From NCBI RefSeq assembly GCF_003672135.1, contig NC_039517.1, positions 4,650,001 through 4,714,000 of the forward strand: a DNA stretch of 64,000 nucleotides, given 5' to 3'. A program made the position numbers and the translations under genes. This DNA is from Ooceraea biroi (lineage: Eukaryota > Arthropoda > Insecta > Hymenoptera > Formicidae). The notes under the pieces are model-generated. The model ran no database searches and was not told where the DNA came from. It saw only the letters and a program-made list of their open reading frames with translations. This document shows, in pieces, positions 22,061 through 32,660 of this stretch. Positions within the stretch are counted from its first letter, which is position 1. Every line of letters begins with the position of its first letter.

Positions 22061-25000
22061 CTGAATGTAAAACGGAGATAAATCCTCAACCTGATTGCAC
22101 CTCAATTCGCGCGCCTTCGAGTGCGTGTAATTTTAATAGTAGTTATATTTTTCTATCTGTTACCCAATCCATATAATAAAAAATTGCAAAAGACTATATA
22201 TGTTGATATTCAGAAGTTATTAAAGTGATGCGTTAAATGAAGCTCATGCCTGATAGATACGTAATATTGTTCGTATTTTGTTTTAATTCTCTTATTCTCG
22301 AGAATGCCAATTACCGACAAAACGCGATAAAACGCAACCATGGTGGACGCAACTAGGAATGGACAGACACAGGAACTTCATACACAAATTGTGACAATTC
22401 AAAACTTGTCAGTTACAACAATCTATTGTTTGCGCAATCAAATGGCACTATATTTAATAGAGATAAAATATAATAGCGCACACTACCGTTTACAGAAAAC
22501 GAGCGATTTCCGCTGAAAAAAAATTAGCGTGAGTGATTAAACGCTCGAGTAAAGTGATTGAATTTAGTAAAATGTGCAGCTATCTTGTCAAAGCGGAAGT
22601 GACAAAGAACGGGAATTCGTGGTGCGTTTTTTATATATATTCGCGCGCGATTTTCGACTGAAATATCGAGCTGATGATTTTGTCGAATTTGAAAAACGAA
22701 GATGTTTCATTCTGTAATTATTTATATAGTAATCGCCATGATGGAACACGTGATTGGCTAGCAGTGATTATATGTGCATGTCATTGGCTTCGAGTAAGCG
22801 TGTGTGTTTATTGGTATGCACTCTTCTCCTCGCGATCGCTTCGCGATAATTTTGAATGGAAACGTGTCATTGTTCATATAGCAATTGTTTATAGCATTGT
22901 TCACACAGATCGGCATGATAACACGACGAAGTTATTATATAAACTATGTCAAATAGCGACTTGATATATAAAAATTTGTAATTTAATCTTGAACAACGAT
23001 TTAAAATTAAAATATATACTATTAAGCGGAGCAAAGGTGAATATTTTCACATTTTAATGCGTTCTCATATAATTATATTTTCTAGCTATATGAATGGGAC
23101 TTTATCTTTTATAATAATAATAATATTGTTATGTTTGAAATACTTATGTACGTGATTAGTATTAATTTAAATCATCGTTTAACCCATTAAATTTTGACTA
23201 ACTTGTCGAATTGTAAAAATAAAAACATATAATAAATAATATAAATATGGTTCTGGCGAAGTTTATGCAAGAAGTTTTTGTTTTGATTATAATAAAATTG
23301 TACCTAGATACGATAATTACTTAATTGTCCTCGTAGTGATTATGTAGCTTCACAGTATTCTGGTATTTTTTTAGCATGTTTACAAAATTGAAGAAAAAAA
23401 TGTTACATTGCTGTCATTCATAGTAGCCTGTAATTGTTGCGCGCATCGCGGGTGCAATTGTGATTAACGATCTGGAGTAGCACCATCATCATCGTGATCG
23501 TATTGCGAAAGACGCGTTTACCATTGCCGTGATTCATCGCTATTGTTTCTAGGAATTCTTGTAAAATAATCGTCGACCAGAAATGCAAAATGCGACGTAC
23601 AAACGAAGAAGAATATTTTTCAATGCTCTTTGTTACATTTCTTTGCTTTTAATGTGCAAATAATCTTTATTGTACTTCTTCTGAGTAACTAGCAGTGGCC
23701 TCCTACTACTTTTCACATTAATAACAGTTATCAATTTCAGTGATTGCAACTAACAAAAATCTGTTATGTTTCTTATTGTTAGTGACAGAAATAATGCACA
23801 CGATTCATATCAAAACATCAAACAGTTTTGAAGTTATTAAGAAGATAAAAGTTGGAATGGAAAAAAATAGCTTAAAATATAGAGAATCAACGAACAATAA
23901 TTACTCTTTTTTATTTAGAATTCAGGTTTTTGTAAGTTTTACGAATTAATTGATAGTGCATAAACAAGAGCGAAGAGATTCCCTAAATATTGTTATGTCC
24001 GCGTGGATATCTATTGTAACATGTAAAATGATGCGCGTAAATCCCAGAAGAACATTTTAGAATGCAATTACTATACCAAGAGCATAATAATTGAAGGAAT
24101 TCGTCAAAGTTGCCCATAGATAACGTACGTAAAAGAGATCGATTATTCATTTCGATATTCATTTCGATAATGACGAAATGCATTAATGAATTTCACCGGA
24201 TCTGATCGGTATCGCTGCGACAGGAAGATACAACTTTTTAGTTTCTACTTTTTTACAACGCAAGAGCGTTTCCTAACATCCGTTCTCATTTGCGGAATCA
24301 AAGCGATTACCCACGTCGCGTCGCAAGTGCGAGCGCGAGCGCGCGCGCGCCCGTGCGTGTTCGGCCGCACGCTAGGCTCACAGTTAAATTACCGTCGCCT
24401 CCTCGGTCAGAGAGATCACGTGGCGCAGCCAACTACATAGTTCACAATCATAGCACAATATAATAAATCGCTGGAATGTGTGCTGGAAAGCAACACAACA
24501 ATGGCGATGCCTTTATTCAATCCTTCCTCCGCCTGCGACATCATAAACAGAGCTCTTCTTTATTCTTAATACTCCGACAGAATCATACAGAATACAGCAA
24601 ATATTATACCAATAATAGGATGATGGCTCACGAAGAGCTGAAAGTCGATAATAAATTTTTCCAGCGAAAAGCTTTAACTTCAGAAAAAGAACAAGATTTG
24701 GGAATCCCTGATGGCCTCCAGCAGATGTTAAATATTAAAAACGTGTTACCGCCTTTTTGTGTAATTTGTGGTAATTTTCAATTTCGAGTTTATTAGTATT
24801 TTTTATGGTTTGCAGTTCATCTTTATTTTACATTTATTATAGTTTATTTATTTTATTTTATTATTCTAGCATGTCCTCCACCCGCCATCCTCACCGAATA
24901 AATGTTCTAAATTCGCTCTTGATGTATTGTATGCATTAAGCGAAAACAAAGATAAATCGGGTTATGCACAACACAATACACAAATTGTTCATTATTGAAA

Positions 25001-27323
25001 ATTTTATTATTACGGCTATCAAATCGCGTCTCGATACCAAACTTAACGTGGAGGATTCTTCGCCGTTCACATTTATTTCACGCTCTTTCCGCACGGGACA
25101 GATTAGGTATTCCACACGAATCTCGAGAGATTTTGTGGAAAGTCACCGTTAGTCGTCGTCTTAGATCGCACTAATCGATTAAGACGAGGTTTCAAAGTTG
25201 ATGATGAGAGGACATGAATAATCGATAAGGATGCAGAAGATTTAAGTTTAACGGAAGTTAAATCATGAACAAACCTCCGCTTCCTGCCCCATACACTACA
25301 TGTATCTCGTTAAATTTTTTCCTTCTTTATTTATATCTTGCTCTCTTTGTCTCTCTTAATATTCTCAGTTATTTCCTCTTTCCTCATCCTCGACTTCTAG
25401 CCCTCACAATATCCGTTTCCTCTGTCTTTCTTCTTTCCCTGTTGCTTCAACTATTTTATTTTGCACACATTTTTCGTAACACTATTGCGTAATGTAATTT
25501 CTGATTAATATTGGCTAATATTAAAAGATTATATATTTCCTTGAATTTTTTATATCATTTTATTTAATAATGCATCGCAGCGTATGAAAACTAAATTGTA
25601 AATCGCGAATCATATTTAATATTTTTCAATTATATTAAATTACTAATGTCATTAAAATTCACAATATTAATTAAAAAATAAAGATGATTATATTGCGATT
25701 ATATTATATGCAACTAAATTCGAACATTTAACTTGATACGAAGATATTTTTAAGTGTATAAAATTCCGTTTCGAAAATAGTTCTAAAGATATTCATATCT
25801 TTTTAATAACACTTCTCATTAGTTATTGCATCTTACTTTATTAAATCTTTTAAAGAATTCCAAGAAATAATCATCAAGCAACTTCAAACAACAAAATAGT
25901 AAAACCGATTTCTTTACTCTGAGATAGTGATTAAATCCTACGTTGAAAAACTTTAAGCGTAAGAATTTTATCTGATAAACATTCCAATATCCGCTTCTTC
26001 AATCTTCACTTATCGAATATTTTTTTCTCTCTTTCTCTTTATACGTATGATATAGATATCAAATTAACGCTAAAGAAAACTATAAAATAGGATAGACTGG
26101 ATAAGTAGCAAACCAGTTTGATGAGTTCAGGCACAAGCATTAAAAATAACAAATAAAATAATAAATATAAAGAGGCGGTGTCAGAGAGCAATTTGTATGC
26201 AAAATTTGAAGACTGTCGCTGAGTTCATATCAACATTACAAAGAAAACCGAACGAAATTTCCACTTTTACACTTGCTTCGTTTTTCCACTTGCTCCAGTT
26301 TGTCCTACCGGAGAATACAGATATTTCCCCTTAGAATTTTCATCGCTTTGTCAGAGAGATCGAACGCTTTCAGCGGATTTGACTTGGTGTTTTGAGCGCG
26401 TAGTATGCATCGTAAAAGGACACGGAGGGCTTAATAGGAGGGACCAATCGAACGACGAGCTCGGCCATTGACGGTACGTCGCGAGATCGAAATTCGAGTG
26501 AATTCTTTGGTGCACGCGAGTGTATATCCCCAAAAGCACCTAAGTGGCCGGCGGCAATGGCGCTGCACCGTTTCGACGGCGCGCAGGATATCCGGGACAG
26601 CCGAGTTTCTATGGCGCGCTCTGTCTTTCTTCTCTCCCGCTTCTCTTCATTCTCTTCGTTCTCTTCGGCGCTGTGCGCGAGGTAAAAACGGGGGTCGATT
26701 CAACGCTACGAATCGGGGCAGATATGAAGAGAGAGGAGGAGGAGGAGGAGGGAAATGGCCACCATCACCAGCGCACATACGCCCTATCGCTCTCGTCATT
26801 GTTCGATGGGATCTTTTTCCTCGTACGGTGCGCCGTAACATCGCGATTTTACGGAAATTCGATCAGTTTTGTCCATGATGGCGACGACGGAAGGTGCTCG
26901 GTCACAAAAAGCGCGTAGCGCGCGTGACGATTCATGTACGATTAATTCCGCTTTCGCAACGCGGGATCACCAATGGATGTAACATCCATTGGTTTTATAA
27001 TATATGCCGTTTTAGTTTTGAAATCTTATTCCTAATGTTTGATTCAATGATACTTGCATAAAAAATTCCGCTCAACGATACTTTTAAGCGTTGTTTTAAG
27101 CTAAGTATAAATAATTGCATAATTGTTTGAATTGTAGTTATAAAAATTATGTTTCAACGTCATAATAATTTACTCTTATAATTGTTAGTAATAATAATAA
27201 TAATCATTATGCAATATATTTAAATAACTAAAATCGTATTTAGAAGTGATTCAAACGGTATTTGTTTCAAGGTGAAAACCGATTCTATCGCGTTTCGCGT
27301 GAGATGACACAGGAGGCACGTAC
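22061..27323 (-). other. Intron between SAM and post-SAM exons
   Basis: About 5.3 kb, AT-rich. No exon, tRNA or element recognised. An alternating GC run lies near 24325-24355, and a GC-richer block at about 26380-26930 contains a short GAG repeat near 26730. Open frames here lack recognisable similarity. Confidence 0.65.
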
Positions 27324-27527
27324 CTTTCTGCAGGATCTCGAGGTGCTCCCACAGGATGTCGCCCATGAAGGCCGGGGCACGTGCTAGAAAGGATTCCTTC
27401 CCCATGGCACAAATCTGTTTCCCGGTCATGTGCTGCCACGGCTGCATCGCCACACCCTCCAGCGAGAATTCCCCGATAGCCCAGTGCAACCAGTGAGCGA
27501 CAGCTGCTTCCGACCATTGCCTCGGGT
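27324..27527 (-). CDS. pnt: Pointed, PNT/SAM domain exon
   Basis: A 204-nt exon with acceptor ttccag ending at 27528 and donor AAAG|GTACGT at 27324/27323. Its leading AC completes an aspartate, and the reading runs [48 protein letters not shown] and [12 protein letters not shown]. This matches the five-helix PNT/SAM domain of Ets1/Pointed, including the conserved W-HW-W aromatic positions and the [10 protein letters not shown] helix. In the family this domain docks the MAPK near the preceding phospho-site and binds cofactors. It is absent from the short isoform, so the exon separates MAPK-dependent from constitutive Pointed. Confidence 0.96.
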
Positions 27528-30500
27528 CTGGAAAAGAGAGAGAAAAAAATAAGGTCCAGATTATCTTTTAGTAGCTACCTAGGTGGATCGTACCCGCGCA
27601 GGTCCGATCCCAGACCGATCCCTTATCGCCAAGTTTTGCGATGCTGGCGATAAGAGCCTTTTCGAACCTTTTCGAGGCTTTTTTCGTTATCGGTTACTGA
27701 CGGATCGTATCATCTCTCAATCTTTGCCTAATCTTGCGAACGCTGGGCCTATCGTGCAGAAGTTGACGTTTCAGCAGCGAGCTAAAGCGATCCTCGGTTC
27801 TCGTTCCTGAACCCGTACCCGCGAACAACTTCTTGACTTTCAATACAGTGGGTAAAAGCTAAGCAACTGACATAATATAAGTATACTTATACCGTGCAAC
27901 TGGTTTGTCGCAAAGTGAGACGCTTGCATCAAGTAGCATGATCAAACAAGTTAATTTTCGCTGAAGACGAGACATGTACATACACATTAATGTCTCTTCA
28001 AGTGCCTTGAAGTTGACTTCAAGTATAGCAATAAATACAGTATTTTTTTTATAACATGAAAACACGTGTCTGTTATGAATACAAAGTGCACGTAACGATT
28101 CATGCTAATTTTTTTGTTCGCCTATTTTATAAAAGCTCTGATTTTCCGTCTGATTTCCACGTGATGGTTATTTGAGAACGAGAGAGCCCGTAAGAACGTC
28201 CACGAGTCATCGAAGAGCGGCGAATATTATGACACACGGTTGACGGTTGATGGCGCGATCGTTCTTTCCATCTTTGGTGGCAGCAGTACCGAGAAACATT
28301 GGAATGTCCCATTTGAGGTGCGCGCCCATATTTGCACGCGTGTCTTGCATTGTTTCGCGGTATCTCGCTGCGTAAAAGTACAGTTCGGCTCATAATGCAA
28401 ACATGGCTTGCTAACGTAGCGACTCGCTAATACAGCTTTGCTCTTACGAACCTATGGATCGTCCTTTAATACTGATGATGTGAGCGAGATGGCCAGATTG
28501 TCGAAAGACGTCGAAAGATACGGGGGTTATCTTTGTAGTGATCTTCACAAAATATTAACATGCAAGGCGCGTGGAGAAAAATGTCGCACATACAAATACG
28601 CGTGTTTGAAATTTAAGATTGATTTCTCCTTCCTTGAATATCTTATACGTATGCAGTATGCATGCATTTTCGCGATTGTTGCGAGAGTTGTACACGATGA
28701 TATTAAAAAACACTCAATTTTCTTTTTCTGTATCTAAAAACAACAGTTTTTAAGACAAAAAAGACTATTGAGATATTATATTTTATATTTTAAAAAATAT
28801 AAAATGGAAAAAACGCGGGGTATTCCATTCAGGCAATAATAATATCTTCCAAATATTGATTTAAGCATTTTAAATGAGAACTGAATAAGGTTAACAAAAT
28901 AAATGGTGTCATTTTCGAGAAATAATAACTTTCTTCAAAAATAGTTCATATTTATCGGTTTTTATTAAGTTCTAAATGTAAACTTTGTTGTACTCAATTG
29001 TGTGATGCAATTGTGAAATTCGACAGTATAGTGTTTCTCTATTTTATTCGAATAAATATCAATTAATTCTTAGTAATTTTTGAAAAACTGTGATTAATTT
29101 TATTATAAAAATACCTGATTTTTGTAACAATCAGATTTTTTCCCGATTGCGAAAGTTATTATTACTCGCATGCAAAGCGACTTACACAGCAACAATGCAA
29201 ATTTAGTAGTCTTTTTTTGCAGATTTACATTCTCCGTTCTGACATCGACATCAAGAGATTTTTAATACGTATGACGAAGAATGCAAATTTGATTAATTGA
29301 ATTGTATGGCAGCGAATGGACAGTTATTCGCAGAATCGATAAAACACGAACCGAATTGACGTCTCGCGCGCGAGATAGGATATAAATATAGAGAAAGAAA
29401 AATGAGCGAGCGCCAAGGCAACAAGAGTGTCTAACGGCACGGCACGTTCAAAGCGACCGCCTATGTTTGAGGATCGCACCGATATTTGCCCAACTTATTT
29501 CTCGTCAGCGTTGTTGGCAGACTTTACACTCTCTTTCTCGCCTCGCATTCGAATATAGATCCACGCATAACTTGTACTGCACATGTATGTTAATAACTGA
29601 TTGTTGGACGCGCATCCCTTTATCGCGCTTAATATTTTATATATATCTTTTCAATTTTTTTGTTGCTGTTCTGTCATTTATTATATTTTCTATTGTATGG
29701 ATAACAAAGTGTGTGCGTGCGTGTAATGTATTTTTATTTGCTATACCCTTAACGTTATAAATATAAATTGAAATCAAATATTTTGCATATATGGCGTCTG
29801 CCAACCATATCTTTGTATCTGTCCTATACAATGTTGGGAATATTTGAAGAGTGTCAAGCGATAAAAGTAGATGTGCATCGATTTTCAAATACAGATAAGA
29901 AGCAGGTGCCACTTTAAGGTCCCTAAAATGCGAAGTTACGGCTTTGATTTTGAGATACTGATCGGCTAATTTGGACAGTTTCTATTGTAAAACAAACGCC
30001 TAACTTTCTATTGTAACAAATGACACGGAGAATGTTTCAAAACTCCTTCGAGGATTCGTAGAAAGGTTCACCTCCATTTACGTCGAAGGATCTTTGACTT
30101 ATGTATTTATTATTCAAAAGAGAGATAAATTCTCTGAATAAATCATAATAGCGACTGCGTTATGACGCGGTAGAATGTAATTGCGAATGCATGCTGCGTC
30201 TCTTCGATAGTAAGCATACATTCTCATGTGTAAATGTGTATGCCCTTCGGCGACGACGGTGATAGATAATAAAAATTTTTAGTAATTTATTAATTATTTC
30301 GACAAACTCTTTTTAGATAAAATAAATCTAGGTTTTAATTTTTTTAATGACAGATTTTTTTATCAAGTTTTGCTCGAAGGAGTTTTCAGTTTTCTTTTAT
30401 TTAATTAGGAGGATTAACTTTAAGTGTAAATATATAAGTGTAAATAAATAATATAGGTGTAAATGAATATTGTGTGTGCACAAATTGAATAAATATTTTA

Positions 30501-31530
30501 TATATTATAGTATAATATGTATTATATATTATGTGTGTGTGTTTTATGATTCTATTATTTAATAGTTAAAAAATCTTCAAAAATCTTCAAATTAGAATTG
30601 ATTTTACAAATATTTATCATTTGGTATGCATATATGATTACATTAGGTTAATATTAATAAGGTTCTGAAAATTAAGATAAAAAATGCAGGGAAGAAAAAT
30701 AGTTCACGGGCCACAAAAATAAAAGGGGGTCAGCCGACGCGACGCCGATGCCGATGCAGCCCGAGCCGGCTCGAAGTAAAATGACGAGAGGAGAAGGAGA
30801 AGGAGTAGAAGGAGGGGTTGCTCGTTAGGTTCACGGAGGTCAGACTGTAGGTGATCTGGCCTGGAGGGTACGAACCCGGGGCCATGTAGACCGGAAGTAA
30901 CGTCACACCCGCGTGGCTCTGAATGCGCATACCGGATGCGCGGCATCGGCTCCCCATCAGAACCATCAACATCACATTCACGATTCCCGCACATCGCCCG
31001 GCTGCCTCGTCGCACATCGCGTCACATCGCACCATCGCGCGTCTCCGCATCTACGCGCGTCTCCCCCGCGCGCACGTAAGCACGCATGCACGCGTTTTTT
31101 CTCCCCTTCTACACTCGCAGCGATTTTTTAACGACTTGCGCAGTGAAGCGATACGAGAACGAATGAATTCGCCAAATCGTACCCATCACGAAAAATCGAA
31201 CAATGACACGCACGTGTGCGCACGCGCTCGTTTGAATGAATTATTATTTTTAAGTTGACGACTTTGACGAACGTGTCGTGGAGAGATTTGGAAATTTATT
31301 CAAAGCCGCGCGGTTTTGTGTTGATACATAAGCATAACGCAGTGAACAGGGTGACATGGTAATTATGCGGAGACTTGAAAATCTAACTTACTAACAAAGA
31401 CTCAATTTTATCAAAGCATAAAATGTATAATTTATCTCGCAATGCATTTTACGAGAGAGGAAGATGATACGATTATTTTAATGAAGTCTATGTGGGCTGT
31501 GCTCAAGGGTAATCAAAGATATAAACTGAC
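27528..31530 (-). other. Intron between MAPK-site and SAM exons
   Basis: About 4 kb. Mostly AT-rich with no supported coding exon. A GC/CpG-rich block at about 30710-31100 interrupts it; see the separate entry. No transposon with clear ends was seen. Confidence 0.65.
30710..31100 (-). promoter_or_regulatory. CpG-rich block with ETS-CRE composite site; candidate alternative promoter
   Basis: A GC-rich island inside an AT-rich intron. It contains ACCGGAAGT at 30890-30898 followed directly by AACGTCAC, a CRE-like half, so an ETS and a CREB/ATF-type site abut. On the minus strand an open frame includes an ATG and the sequence VYMAPG with GG|GTTCGT. That hexamer is also used as a donor in the exon ending at 1409, and it would splice in phase 1 to the SAM exon. 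Whether this is an enhancer, an alternative first exon or neither is undecided. Confidence 0.3.
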
Positions 31531-31647
31531 CTTTAGTTATGTTCAGGCGAAGTCGTTCTTTTTCCCAAGACGCGAAGGAGGCCTCCAGAGCCTCGGTCAT
31601 CTTCTTATTGGTCCCAGGTGTTAACGGCGGCACTTGCGCCGGTATAT
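31531..31647 (-). CDS. pnt: Pointed, MAPK phosphorylation-site exon (long isoform)
   Basis: A 117-nt exon with acceptor ttctag ending at 31648 and donor AAAG|GTCAGT at 31531/31530. Its leading AT completes an aspartate. It reads [16 protein letters not shown], then [19 protein letters not shown] and NITK. PPLTPGT is the ERK/Rolled target site of Pointed (the threonine in LTP; Ets1 has the equivalent LLTPS). The following helix-rich segment with ASFxxWxKE precedes the SAM domain in all Ets1-type proteins. The exon makes the long form a direct effector of Ras/MAPK signalling. It lies 140 bp from a large palindrome in the upstream intron. Confidence 0.95.
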
Positions 31648-31786
31648 CTAGAAAATAAACAGCATAGGATTTGAATACATTTTAATCGTAATGACAACTC
31701 TATTTTTGACATTCTGTTTAATAACCTTATCAGATTCATAGAAATCGTCAGAACGCTCGCAAAACGAGGTACAGTATGTGAGAGAA

Positions 31787-31876
31787 AATACACGGTCTGT
31801 CCAGACTCTGATGCGACCAAAAAAAAATATATATATTTTTTTTTGGTCGCATCAGAGTCTGGACAGACCGTGTATT
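31787..31876. repeat. 90-bp perfect palindrome
   Basis: Exactly self-complementary around position 31831.5: 41-bp arms beginning AAATACACGGTCTGTCC, flanking a TATATATA centre with nine A and nine T on either side. Similarity continues imperfectly outward (AGAG-AAAATACAC against AGAGTACAATACAC). It lies in the pre-mRNA 140 nt upstream of the MAPK-site exon acceptor. Possibly a fold-back duplication or an assembly artefact. Confidence 0.95.
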
Positions 31877-31889
31877 GTACTCTATTAAT

Positions 31890-31898
31890 GACTCTCTT

Positions 31899-31956
<58 letters not shown>

Positions 31957-31958
31957 TA
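31890..31958. repeat. (CT)n(TA)n(GA)n self-complementary microsatellite
   Basis: A run of CT dinucleotides passes into TA and then GA dinucleotides, so the block is an approximate palindrome. It is the middle of three consecutive palindromic blocks. Confidence 0.9.
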
Positions 31959-31959
31959 T

Positions 31960-32016
31960 ATCAAAGTGCTGCGGATTTGTTTTCATCTCAAACGAAATTA
32001 ATATATTATGAATTAA

Positions 32017-32097
<81 letters not shown>

Positions 32098-32157
32098 TCA
32101 TTAATTCATAATATATTAATTTCGTTTGAGATGAAAACAAATCCGCAGCACTTTGAT
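31960..32157. repeat. 198-bp inverted repeat with perfect 64-bp arms
   Basis: Left arm 31960-32023 (starting ATCAAAGTGCTGCGG) and right arm 32094-32157 are exact reverse complements over 64 bp. The spacer is an asymmetric (CT)n(TA)n microsatellite. The arm end TTAATGACTCTCT also occurs at the start of the middle block (about 31886), linking the three palindromes as products of one process. Confidence 0.95.
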
Positions 32158-32640
32158 CAGTCTTAAATGATACCTAACGTCAACGTCTCTCGAATGAGAG
32201 ACATTAACAAGATAAAATGGGGAACAAATAGAGTTCAAGCACATAGCTTCTTCATGTACGAGAAGGCAGGTTAATGTTACTTCTCACAAGCGAGATGTAC
32301 GCGGCCGTGCGTGCGTCAGGTGTCGTGCGCGCAGCTACCAGCACGAGCAACGACGAGGCAAGCAAAAGCGAAGCGACATCGCGAAGGGGGCACACGCATA
32401 GCCATCTTAGATAGCATCGTCATAAAGAGGGGTGCAACTGCCGGAGGAGCAGGCAGGTGCAGGTGCACGGTCGTCGCCGCCGTCGCCATCGCTTTGCTTG
32501 TCTACGCGTCCAACCGAACGAAAGACTTTATGATATACTCGTACATCACTTTCGCAATCACGTCATCCTCACGTCATTTAAAATCAATCGAATCTATCTT
32601 TACAATTATATGCAACAATGGAAAATGTGTTATATATACA

Positions 32641-32660
32641 GGGTGTCCCAGACCTACCGT
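32641..32660 (+). mobile_element. Solo transposon terminus (TA-CAGGGTGTCCCA type)
   Basis: CAGGGTGTCCCAGACC after TATATATA resembles the termini of TA-inserting elements and shares CAGGGTG with the right end of the element at 13462. No matching opposite end was seen nearby, so this may be a truncated or solo terminus. Confidence 0.4.

Noticed and set aside
24476..24796. 106-codon plus-strand frame
   Set aside because: AT-rich intronic sequence with no domain or splice evidence; chance frame.
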